From Isoetes taiwanensis (taxonomy: Eukaryota > Streptophyta > Lycopodiopsida > Isoetales > Isoetaceae), in contig JAJEKV010000030.1 of the NCBI GenBank assembly GCA_021234155.1, forward strand, positions 14,624,003-14,688,002: 64,000 bases of DNA. Reading direction: 5' to 3'. The stretch's first letter is position 1; every line of letters starts with the position of its first letter. The translations under genes were made by a program, and so were the position numbers. Shown here one piece after another: positions 48,443 to 59,946 of this stretch. The notes under the pieces were generated by a model. The model was not told where the DNA came from, did no database searches, and saw only the letters and a program-made list of their open reading frames with translations.

Positions 48443-49117
48443 TTCCACATTATGTATTTTTTTGTGGTCGAATTTCATGCACTTCCTTCATAGTTTTTCG
48501 GTAATGCTTGATGGTCAATTCACCACTTTCTAGAAGCACTACAACTTAAAGAAAATGCAGTGGCTCCAAGGAATTGAACCGGCCGAGACTTATAACTTCG
48601 CCTTGATCTATTTGTTGGGCCTCTATATTGTTAATCAACATGCCTATGTCTTGTCAAGATCCCTTTGTTTTCAACATACATGAATTATAAAAGATTTTGA
48701 CCAATTTCAAGTCAGTTCTTCATTTCAATTAACAATACAAGAATATCATCAAGAAGGTTTATTATATTTTGCATTCAATTGACACCGCATGACCAAGACA
48801 TGATGAAGACAATGAAACCAAAGATTGTTTAGCCATAAAAATAATTTGACTCTATGTTTAATTGTGGATATTATTTCAGTTCTGAATAGTTTATAAGCTC
48901 ATAGGGCATACTTTTTGCAATGTGTGGTAGAATGGGGAATTCATTGCAATCTCTCATGACCCTTGATTGAATTGGAGTTCTAGGTGACCATCTCGGCCGA
49001 TTGCTTGTTAATTATTATTCAAGCTTGATGCGCGAAACCGTGCATATAAGAAAAAAATTACAAGACCTATAATATATACATGCACCGGGCCATCATTCGC
49101 AAATAACAATTTGAAAT
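48443..49117. other. No gene recognised
   Basis: AT-rich, nothing identifiable. Confidence 0.4.
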
Positions 49118-49290
49118 AGGGAAGGAAGAAGGAAGGAAGTTACTTTATCGCCCACGAGACCAATCTTCCATGGGACCCATCAGACAAAACGCAGCAGTTT
49201 TTGACATCGCCTCGGGATTAAAACCCCTCACCGGCGGGTTTTCGAGGGAAAACCGCGGGCAAAGAATCGCCTCACGACAACCGGTAAGGC
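49118..49290 (-). mobile_element. LINE 3' end, third copy, with (GAAG)n tail
   Basis: GGAAGAAGGAAGGAAG leads into CGCCCACGAGACC, CATGGGACCCAT, GGGATTAAAACCCC and GTTTTCGAGGGAAAAC. These match the 3' UTR blocks at 34520-34640 with substitutions. It is a 5'-truncated LINE with a third kind of tail. Confidence 0.6.
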
Positions 49291-49299
49291 TAATCATAT

Positions 49300-51330
49300 A
49301 AAATGCGTAAACATCCTAATATATACGGGGCCATGCACCACCGTGAGTGCCTAGTCACGGACAACAAAGCAAGCAGACTGGGCAGTGTCCAAGACTTCCT
49401 CGGATGTATGACCCCTGTGGCACGCATTTTACCTGCAGGCTCATCGCTGAAATGCAAGGCACGCCCACCGCAGACAAGGGAGCCAGATGTCGGCCCAATC
49501 TGACCGGCCCGGAGGTAACTTCGAAAGTGTGTGAGACTCCATCCTCAATCGGCATCCGTTTGATAGCCCGACAGAGGCGTCTGGCGGGCTCCCCAATCCA
49601 CCGGCCTGGCCGATCGACCGAAGATGGTGGGCACCGTGGAGGCAATGGAGGTACTGAGCCGCGCTTTTCAGGGCGGTGGGAAGCAGTAGAGTGGGCCGGG
49701 CTAACACGGGTTGATGTGCTCCCTTGGCAATGGCCCATTTTGACTTTTGCTCAGAGCAATGGGGTCCCGTGAGTCGCTAAGGAAACAAGCATCTAGGTAT
49801 CTCCAGTCGCCACGACGCACAGCCGCTTCAAATGACGCATCTCCGGGTGTTCTCAGACGCTCCATCCGGGCTTAACCACATCGATCTCTTACCCTCCAAC
49901 AGTCTCTAAGCCGGCCAAGGACTCCATGGGCCACAAGCAAAAGGGAGCCGAGCATCACCCATAGTAACCACTTTCTCAAAATAGACGATGTGTCTTATCA
50001 AGGGCCGCCAAGCTTAAGAATCCGGGCTTCCTCGCAAATAGAACCGAGCAGGGGACCTGGTTTCACCCTGCGTCTGCGTGCTAAAAATGCCTTCGTGACT
50101 CGCCTCCAAGTCATCTGTGTCGCTGAAGAGGACGCATCGCTCCCAAACCTCGACCTCCCCCGCATTGGCGCGACAGCTCACTGCCCTGGAATGGGGACAG
50201 GGACTGGCGGCCCCAATCATATAGCTCTCGGCTCAGGATCATGGTTCTCAGATTGCATAGCTGCTTCCACCACACAATTCAAGTAAGCGATAGACGCTTC
50301 TCCCAAAGCAGAGCGAGGAGGGGAACTCCACCCCAGTATTCTCAGGGCTGACGCCCACAGCCGCCCCCGATATGTGAGAGTGCAGGAGGCATGGGGTGAC
50401 GTAAGGAGGATATGAGAACCCACCCCGTCTTGGGCTGCATTGACGCCAAGATGTCCTCAGAGTCTCCACAAAATGTGTCTAGGCATCCGTGAGACCTGCG
50501 ATATCTCCGGGTGTGGGCCACAGCCACATCGGGTCTCGATATGATTGGCGATGACCTGTGCAAGATGGTTTATCCTCTATGCTCGTGAGCCGGTCGACCG
50601 GATCAATGAGGCTGTGTCGGCGAAGTAACCTCACGACTTTGATTCATCAAATGTTTATTCATTGGACGTGATCCCGCTTAAAACAACTCTAACCCGATAT
50701 GGTATTCTCGTGACGCAATGGAGCCTACGGATTTTAGTCGAAGCTCCATAACGCCCTTCGGACTGATTGCTTTCCTTTTGCGAGTCCAGTACATTACAAG
50801 TCCAAATGGCGGATTCCGGCCGGTTTCAATCACCGCTAGCCAGAAGATATGGCTTCAATCGCTATGGCGGTCAGCGTTCGCCTGGCTCGGTGATATCCGC
50901 TTCATTTCCGGGCCTGGCCGGTCAATCGCCGCTGAATGCTGCCTAACGCTTTATAATATCGACCGACTATGATCAACCGAATTAATGGATAGCGGTCGCC
51001 TTACGAATAGAATAACCTCCGGCGATCCATTGTCTGAAACCTCCGCAATGTTTCCATAACGGCGATAAGCGGCCGGCCTCGCCTCTGAAAGACCCCGCTC
51101 AGATAACCATCGAGGTCACCGTTTCCCATTAGCCGCAGTTCCTCAATATCCCTATCCATCGAACTACTGAAGATCCGGTATGCATTGCCACCGGGCGGTC
51201 ATAGCCGGCATCACCCGACCGGGCCTCGGTGGATAACCTCAATTGGCCGGTATTAATATGAATGCAAAAGCGATGCCTAAAGTGACTTCCGATCCGTCGG
51301 CCAACCAAACAAACAAACAATGAGATATTC
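49300..51330. other. GC-rich island of unknown origin
   Basis: Base composition changes sharply against AT-rich flanks. Several overlapping frames of 60-141 codons are open on both strands, as GC-rich DNA allows. I see no conserved domain. CTCCGGGTGT recurs (49842 and about 50506), as do GCCGG/CCGGC clusters from 50800 to 51300. It could be an old mobile element, captured gene pieces or non-plant DNA. Confidence 0.3.
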
Positions 51331-51616
51331 GAGGTTTATAAATTAATACCTTTCGATTTATGGAGATACGGCTCTAACAAAGAAAGTTTATTTCTCAGAT
51401 CATTATCTGGCCTGGAATTGTGGTACTTTATTTTATTAAAGTTGTTTAACTTTAGTCGCATTTTGAAGATAAACAGGTCGTCTGACCGCGAATTTATTTT
51501 AAAATGTTCGTTTATGGTTTTGAATTGATTGTCAAAACATGACTTTAACTATGATTTGCTTCAATTCTCCTCGGCCATGGATAGCAACCTCCGGCGAAGA
51601 CCTTTGTTTTTGACCT
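51331..51616. other. AT-rich spacer
   Basis: No gene or repeat recognised. Confidence 0.4.
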
Positions 51617-52840
51617 GACTTTTTCCCCGCCTCTCTTTCATCCTTTTCCCACCCTTCCCATTTCCCTTTCCCCTTCCTTTTTTCTTTTCCTTTCACTTTC
51701 CCCTTTTCCCATGATGACCCATTTTCCCCACCTTTTCATGTGCCCTTTTCTTCCTTTCCCATCCTCTTCCTCTTTATCCTTTGTCTCTTCCCCGCTTCTC
51801 TTTTCCCATTTCCTCTCCTCTTTCTTCAGGCCCATTCTCCCTTCCCCCTTCCTACTTCGTTTATCTCTTTCACTCCTTTTTCATTATTCTCACACCCTTT
51901 CTTCCCCATGCCCTTTCCCTCTCCTTCTCCCCTCTTTTTCATTTCTTTTCTTCCTCTTCCACTTCCTCTTTTCTCTAATCTTTTATTCTTTCTCCTCCCT
52001 TCCTCGCGACCCTCTCCCTTTTCCCCTTTCCATCTTCCCCTTCTCCTCTTTTTCTCCTTTTCTTTTTTCTTTTATCTTTTTCTCTTTTCCCATCTCTTTT
52101 CCCCTTCCTCGCCTCTTCCTCTTCCTCCTTTTTCCGTCTCTTTCATTTCTCTTCCTTTTTCACCCTTGCTCCTCAATCTCTCTCCCTATTCCCCTCCCTC
52201 CCTTTTCTCCTTCTCTCAATCTCTCTCCATGTCCCCTTTCCCACCGTTTCTTTTTCTAAACCTCTTTTTTCCTCACTCTTTTGCTCTCCCTTTTCTTTTT
52301 CAAGCCCCCCTTTTCTTGACCTCTTTTTCCCTTCTTTTCATGTCCTTTGTTCCTTCCCCTTTCTATCTCCCCCTCCTTCCCCTTTTTTTTCTATCGCCCT
52401 TTTTTCCAAGTTCTCCTTTGCCCTCCCCCGCTTCTTTCTCTTGTCACTTTCCTCTTTTTCCCTCTTCCCATCCATTTCTTTGTTCTCCTTGTCCGCCTCC
52501 TTTCATCATTTTCTCCCATTTCCCCTTCCTTCCCCTTCCCTTTTCCCTCTCTCTTTTCCCTCTCCAACATTTTTCCCTTCCATTTCTCTTCCATACCCTT
52601 TCCCCTTTTCTCCTTTTTCCCATGCTCTTTTCCTTCTCCCTCCCACGCTCTTTTTTTTCATCCTTTCCCATCTTCAACTCTTCCCCACTCTTCCCTCTTT
52701 TTCTATGCTTATTTCCCTTCCTTTCCCCCTTTTACCTCTTCCCCTCTTCCCGGCCCATTCCATTCCCCCAATTCCACTTTCCATTCCATTCCATTCCCCC
52801 CTTCCTTTCCTTTCCTTCCATTCCATTTTCCATCCATGGT
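51617..52840 (+). repeat. 1.2-kb polypyrimidine tract
   Basis: For over 1,200 bases the plus strand is nearly all C and T, in irregular mixtures of TTTCC, CTTTCC and CCTTCC with only scattered purines. The end is more regular (CCATTCCATTCC). Frames of up to 368 codons of Ser/Phe/Pro/Leu run through it and are pure composition. Such tracts can form triplex DNA and often mark replication slippage. Confidence 0.9.
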
Positions 52841-52959
52841 AGTTAATGCTGGCTGTTTCTTTCGGATCACCTAGATGATCTTAATACATTCAGGTCGGGC
52901 TTGATGCACCTCTGACTTACGGTATAACATTATAACATAAGAAGATCATACAAATTACC

Positions 52960-53165
52960 AATAAGTCCCCAAAGCGATACAAATTGTGTTCTTCTCCCAA
53001 CAGTGCACGTTGATAAAGCACTTTAGGAGGCCTTTTCTACACAAAGACTTTAAAGGAATGACAAAGTATGTTGTTTTAATACATCCCTCCAATAAAGCAA
53101 TGTAGGAGGCCTTTTTTCTACAAAGCACTTTAAAGGAATGACAAAGCATGTTGTTTAATAAGCAT
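52960..53165. repeat. 79-bp tandem duplication
   Basis: TAGGAGGCCTTTT recurs at 53024 and 53103. Both units continue with ACTTTAAAGGAATGACAAAG and ATGTTGTTT. Confidence 0.75.
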
Positions 53166-53451
53166 CCTTTACTTGTTTATTGGTGTCCTTAGGCACATAC
53201 GGTTGTGGAATAGAAACAAACGGAGTGCCAATTCGGCTCATGAGGAGTGGCAACGGGTTCTCTCCAATCTCCATGTTGTGGCGGCCTAGGACTGTATGTT
53301 GATTCGGGCCCCGGTCTTGGCTCCCCACTAGTCTCAAGATCCTCAATCCAGCTCCCTTAGTTTCCATGCAGCCATACATAAAGAAAGAGATGTACATCCT
53401 TACCTAACATCCTATATAGATTTATCAATTCTTAACACAACCCTTGAAGTA
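53166..53451. other. Spacer with an 80-codon minus-strand frame
   Basis: The frame 53397-53155 contains GAGLRILRLVGSQDRGPNQH and IGTPFVSIPQPYVPKD. It is somewhat protein-like, but no family is recognised. Confidence 0.2.
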
Positions 53452-53480
53452 CTAGTAATGGGTGCCCGGCGTTGTCGCAC
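53452..53480 (-). mobile_element. Helitron 3' terminus, minus orientation, degenerate
   Basis: CTAG (53452-53455, preceded by A), then TAATGGGT, then GCCCGGC-GTT-GTCGCAC. The layout, and the TAATGG(G)T-GCCC(A/G)GCGTT text, are shared with the terminus at 37568, but one hairpin arm has mutated. Confidence 0.6.
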
Positions 53481-56400
53481 GTGCTTGAGCAATGGATTAA
53501 ACTTTAGAGCTAGAAGAATCCAAAGGTCATTTGGCATCATGTGCATTCAAAATGTTCCCATTGTCCAATTTCCTTTGCCTTTCTATGTACCTATATTATA
53601 AGTGAGAACCTCGACATGTATAAAGCAAGTGTTTGATTTATATTGGGCAATGCCCGTTGTTCTTGTTAGTTTAGTTCTTTTAAAACATTTCTGGTTGAAC
53701 AACATCATTAACATCATATTATGACCAACCGGGCCCCGCCCACGTAGTAGACCCAAACGCCATATTTTCGATAATCACGCAAAAGCGGCCTCCTAGCATA
53801 TCGGCCAGTAGTGGATTGGCTTTCGTGTGGATATGTAATAATAAAAAATGTACTCATGATGTGATGATGAATAGAATGACGTCATTTCAATAAAAAAAAA
53901 ACAACATCATTAACATCATTTTGCAAGAGAAAATTGTTTGAATTATTAACCAAATATATATACTCCTTTATCACAACACGACTTAATTGTGCCCATATGC
54001 CAAGTGTGAGGACCACTATCCTTTTGTGATAAGAATATAAAATATGTGAAATCAATTATGGTATTAACATTGTTTCATACCATATAGATGCCTCATTATA
54101 TGCCAATATTATATCAATAGGGAGTACAGCTTTGTAATTTTAAATTTGCATGTAAATTAATTTGTTACCTATGTCAAAACCTTGTGAAATAAAAAATTAA
54201 TGTTGCAATTTTTATTAAATTTGTAACATTTAAAACCATAGGTCATAATAATAATTCAAGTAAACTTTCTTAAGACTGAAAAACATAGATGATTTGGTAT
54301 CTATTGATCCTAGCACATGAGTGTCGCCCAAAATACCCCAATGTTGTAAATTATATGGGGAGAAGCGATCAAGACTAAGACTTTAGGACATGGATATTTA
54401 TGTCCCGAATGCTAAGCTGTTATGGCACAACCCTTCGTAATTTACATTTTGCGGTAGATTTAATTTGTCACACATGTCAAACATTTGAGCTAGAACCGAG
54501 CATATATAAGTTTTACAAATGAGATTGATTCATGTTTGCAATGATTCAGGGTTTGCAATGAGTATAGTAGTTAGATATTCCTTTTATCATATTTCAGCAT
54601 TATCAATAAGATTAATGCATCGAGACTAAAGAATAAAAAACTTTGCTTCTATGTCTTGGCTCGAACATTCAATTTATTTCAATCTTAAGAATAATTGACT
54701 TCAATTGTCCGTACAAACCGAACCATCTATGCTTCTATCTATTGGCTCGACATTATGACCAACCCAATCTTAAGAATAAATGACTTATGGTTCAAAATGT
54801 TCCTATGCCAAATAGGAATGGGTAATGCTACATTAGAGACATAGTTGGAAATGCCAATGGTACCTTGCAAACCATAATCTCGAGTAGTATGATTTCAGAG
54901 GTTCTATGGCACACATTAATACTTCATCAAATGCAAAGTGTGACATACCTTAAAAAGACCGCATCGAATGCACATTATTTCTCATGTTCTAATATTAAAG
55001 CTTTTGAGATTTTCCTCAAAACCGTGATTCACGCATTAATGGCCCCGCAAAACCAAAGGAAAAAGTATCGGGCCGTAATTCACTGCAATTTGGGATGGAA
55101 TGCTATGGACCTTCAATGCGACAAGATAAGTCCGTTATATCACTGTGGGCAAGAGATCCTATAAACTTTCAGGAGCCACACTTTAGGCATTCAATCACCG
55201 CAAAACTAAGAAGCCATGTGGACCGGAAAGCACTATCACAAATCATACCGCCTCTAAATGAACAACTTACACAATCCCATGTAAAATTATGTTGCCATGT
55301 CTAAATACGTGAGCTTGATATGCCCGCCTCTGTGAACATGTAAAGAGCATGGCCGAGATCGCCGAGATTAAAGTCCTAGATAAATAAACGATAACTATAA
55401 AACTTAAAAGGGCCATAAGGTGCGATGATTTTGTCTTCATGCCTAGGAAATGAAAAGCATGGTTAAATAAATAAAAAATATGCATGCATAAAGGTGTATG
55501 TTAGTGGTAAAATTATATTGGCATGTTTCTTGATTCCATTGGAGGCCATAGACTTAAGGACATACCAACCGTAACATGGTTGCCATAGCCATTGTGAGAG
55601 TATACATGATGGGCACCAGAGCACCACCAAAATGGAAAAGATATATCCTGGATTGGGAAGTAATGCTTGATAAACAAACCATAGATGTGTTTTGGAACTC
55701 ATAACAATATATTTTGCATACATGCAAGTGGAAGATGAAGAGAACAATAAAGTCAAGGTTATCGCTAGCCTTCCAAAATTTTTGTACCGATAGAAGATCG
55801 TGGGAGGCCCCCATTGTAAAACAAATGCTAAACAATTACTAAGAAACATAAATGAATTAGAATAAACCTTAAACAACTACTAACAAAACATAAAATGGAT
55901 TTAGAATACTATATTTTCAAGTTTATAAAAGTACCGATAAGTCGGAACAAATTTGAAAATTTGCATATGAATGAATAGCATACCATATATTTGCCATAAA
56001 ATAAACCGGTCCGAGAGCCTCCTCAAAATATGCCCTAATCATTTGTTCATCTATGATTTTTTATCAATTTATATGCATGTATGATAGCATATGCCATTAA
56101 TCATCAAGTCCTGGATAAAAAATATCTTAATGCATCTTAATGTCTTGTCTTGATCTCTTGGAAACTTATGCATGAAAGCACCGCCCCATTTCACTATGGG
56201 AAGCCTCTAATTCTTCAAAGACTAATATTTAATCAAATCCTTTGCTTCTACATTCATTGGTCTTTACCATAGAAGTTACTACGCGATGAATGGGCCCCCA
56301 GACTATTGCAATGATAAATTACTTTGCATCTACATTCGCTAGTCACATTTGGTCATCCGAGCCTTTTTGTTGATGACAAAACTAAGCAAACATGAACCTT

Positions 56401-58427
56401 GCTCATTTGGCTCAAATTGCAGATATGCAAAGTGTGTTGATGCATCAAACATGGGATTCATAAATGGAATTGTGACCTCGCTATACATTATATACGTAAT
56501 AGATGGTGCATGAGCTTATGAAGGAAAAACCAACCTCACAACTCCCACTCAAGAGAAGTTCCAGTTGCATAAGAAGATCCTATATATTTAACTCGCTTGA
56601 ACAAATGCATGCTAGAGAAAAAATAGAAGCAGAGGAAGTAAATCTACAAAAAGCTAAAAATAAAATGGAGTCCAAAACAAAAATCATGAAAGAAGGCAAG
56701 AGCCGACTACAACAAATTAGGGCCAATATGCCTCAAGTTTCAAACCTCACATCGTGACCATGCAAAAACTAAAAATCACCTATAACAGCACTAAGAGAGT
56801 CCATCATGCAACCATGATACTCGTGATCAAATGCATCTCTTCACCAAAGAAGACATCGAAAATCCTTCTGGGGATGTCTAGGCCAGCCCCTCCTTTGCAT
56901 CATCCGAAAAGAATCTATAAAATGTCTTAGATTAGCGTAAAATGAATTCAATTATTGCTCACAATATCTATAATGCCCATAAAGATTTGAAAAAAAAAAA
57001 AAAAAAGATCGAAGTAAGCAACAACTCCATCTAAAGGCATACACTACAAAATTTTGATAGCATGGACATATTAAATGGAGGACCATTATGTTGCGATGAA
57101 GGTCTCGAGCAATAGACTTTGTGAAGTTTCGCTGGCTAGTCAACTTATTCAATGTCATAAAAGAGCAACTCATATACAATAAATAATCGATAAATACTAA
57201 AATGATAATCAAATCATTCTAGCAGAGTAATCCTTCTTGATAAATACATCTAGATCCTCGATTCTTATCTTTGAGCTTGTACAATATGAAAAGAATTGAA
57301 AGCACCAAAATACTCTTTGCATGTTACAAATTCCATGTAAGCCGCTTCCCTTCATCATAGCAACTACAAACTCATGCATATGAGACAAATACATATGGAA
57401 TACATATACCTCAATCGACCGGTTCATCAAAAGCTTCACAAGAAAGCATTTACAATCAAAACCTATGCTCATGTAACTTCTATAATAAATTGAACAATTT
57501 CTCACCTCCATGTTGCATTTGGCCTGGTTTAGGAAATTTGTCGATTTTGCTTTCCTAGAAGCCATGTTCCCGGTGCAAAGGTTGCATATTAATTTCACTC
57601 GAAGCATCTGCAGTACCATAATAATTGTGCCTACAACATAGAAAGGTCTCTATTACAACCTGCTAACCCCACCAATAGATTCATCAACATGGAAAGTTTA
57701 CCCATTTATTGCCTACTTTATTTAAAAATTTGAATCTTCTTCGCACTACAAAGGCGCATACCATCTTGGTTGGAAGTGAAAAGAGGTCTCTCGCTTATCG
57801 TGATCATGTAAGAGCTCATTGATTATGGCAATCGGATCTACACTAAACTTCAACAAACGACTCCAAATTGCCTTTCTCGCGGATTATTTATGGAAGTTTC
57901 TCATGGACTACCATCAAGCTACTCTAATCCCCTCCTGGCATTCATGTTAGTGAGATAAAGATGGAAATAAATTATTAAGGTTTGAAGAGACATCTATTTT
58001 GTTGGATCAACTCCAAAATTCTCTCTCTCGGGCTGGTTGCACTACAAAGGCCAAATCTACAACACAACTATGTTTATAGATTGGACTACGCTTGGAGCAG
58101 AGGCACCGCAAGATTGACAAATTTGCACTCGACTCTGAGCCATGCTCAACTCAGCGGCATCATGTCCCCACAAAATGGAGACCTACATTATCTTAGGTAC
58201 CAAACTGCCTTACAACAAATTTGGTCATCTATCTCGCACTCTATTCTTCAATCACACCATAGATCTACTAAGAAATTATCCTGGATGGCTCTTTTACCTC
58301 TAATCTTTACATATTAATTCGACTAAAGAACAACATTAAAGAACCGCCTTATCCATTCAATTGTGAATCGCACATAATTACTATGTGGTAAAACAATGCA
58401 AATATGATGTAAACATGCCTTTATAAA
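53481..58427. other. AT-rich DNA, no gene recognised
   Basis: About 5 kb without a recognisable domain. The longest frames (137 codons at 55463-55876 and 136 codons at 57209-57619, both minus) have no motif and compositions expected by chance. A run of about 18 A lies at 56988-57005. It may be the body of the Helitron ending at 53452. Confidence 0.35.
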
Positions 58428-59105
58428 GGTCCGGATAGGAGGATGACCGCAGAGAGATAGAAATCTGAGCCGAGCACGGCGGCTCGAGGTCGAGAGTACA
58501 GATCTTGGAGATGGAGTCGGCCATCGATGGCAGGGCCATTGAGCTCCCCATATCGCATGAAGCCCCAGGCTTCATATGTGAGAGAGTCCTCGGACATCAC
58601 CGGATTATTCGCTGACGACGATCCAGATTGATATGGCCCAATGCCCCATCGATACCATGCCGAACCCTTCGCCGCATCAGAGAGAGACGATATATGGAGG
58701 TTGAAGAAGACCTCGTGAGAGCTCGGAGTTCCGGACAAGAAAAGGGAGGGGACGCCCACAAGAACAGCAGGACCAGCAGGGGAAATGGGGACCGTGAGAA
58801 TGAGCAGGCCAACCCCGTAATGTGACGGACGATCGCTAAGCACCGAGGAAACAGAGTCTCAAAGTCCGGGCAGCCGGCATAAAGAAAAGTTGAAGACCGA
58901 GTTTTTGGGAAGAACGCCTAGCCTCCGGGAGGCAGGAGCTGGTGGATGCTCGCCCGGCCCGGGCCAGGGCCAAGACGATTCGGGGCACAAGGGGTCCCTA
59001 ATCCTCAAGCTGCACAAAGGAAGCCCCACCAAGAGATAGACCCTAAGATCACGGCCTTAATACGGGGATCCAGAAGTTTGTCCACCAACTTCCGATACCT
59101 TAACG
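58428..59105 (+). pseudogene. Second copy of the histone H3-fold fusion, truncated
   Basis: The plus strand here matches the minus strand of the copy at 28.8-29.5 kb for over 600 bp. Shared text includes GATGGCAGGGCCAT and ATCGAGATT-like IDGRAIELP coding, RRIRERRYMEVEEDL (against RRIVERRYNEVEEDL), GAAAAGTTGAAG, GCCAAGACGAT and CACAAAGGAAGCCCCACC (QRKPH). After the RKPH codons come ACGGCCTTAATACGGGGATC and CCAGAAGTTTGTCCACCAA, the decayed alpha-N region. Similarity stops near 59105, before helix 1. Frameshifts are many. The upstream edge is also truncated, and no LTR is adjacent. Confidence 0.7.
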
Positions 59106-59946
59106 CCTAGCCCACTTTTGTTCGGCTTTCTCCCTTGCCTCACGCCTCTTTCCTCCCTTGCAACCACTTTCTTCGCCCCTTTTGGCATTGTCTATCCTCT
59201 TTGTCGTTGTTCTTGATGTCAGTTGCTCATATTGTCGAGGTTGTTTCTGCTTACTTGCTCCTCACTTTGCGTGAGATTAGCTTTATAATCGTTTTACAAG
59301 GGTAAAGGGGAGGTTCAGGCTACTATTTGGGAACTTCTAAGGAGTAGAGGTGCTTCCATAGATTTAATAGATACTTTTCTTAAGAGTAATTTTATTATAA
59401 CTATGGGTTATTAATTAAGGTACTTTCCCTAATCACTTAACTATTTCTCAAAATTTCCTAATTCCTTTTGGGCCAAGTAGTGGTCATTTCACGCCATTTT
59501 CTTTCAAGCTTTCTTTTGAGTGATTTCTCGTTCAATTTTCACTTGAAAGGTGCGGTTCATGAACAACTTGAGCTCAAATTTACTAGAAGGTTTCTTTTGA
59601 CTATATTATTTCTACCACTTGGACTATGCTTAATCTAATTATGACCCTGCTAATGGGGAAAAATTTTCTCCCACATTTGGCGGTTCAAGACTGGAATTCT
59701 CATTCCATTCCGTAGCTAATCCCCTTGATACTCCAAAGCTTGGCCTGGTCTGGAAAATGGCAAGCTAAACACAAAGAAGGGTCACTAGGAAGAAGAGTCG
59801 GGTTCCCAAAGATGGATTAGCCCTTCCTTCTAAGTAAACATACCTTTAACCGAATTCCAAGCTTTAATCCACTTCTTAGTTATACCAGGCATGGATAGAA
59901 ATGGAGTTCGTGAAAGGAAAATAGATAGAGTGAGGAAGAACCAACC
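59106..59946. other. No gene recognised
   Basis: Nothing identifiable between the H3-like copy and the LINE. Confidence 0.4.

Noticed and set aside
51711-52874. Open frames of up to 368 codons rich in Ser, Phe, Pro and Leu
   Set aside because: They exist in several frames at once only because the polypyrimidine tract lacks stop codons. No real protein signal.
55463-57619. Two minus-strand frames of 137 and 136 codons
   Set aside because: Low-complexity hydrophobic or mixed composition in AT-rich DNA, no motif, no homologous frame elsewhere in the window.
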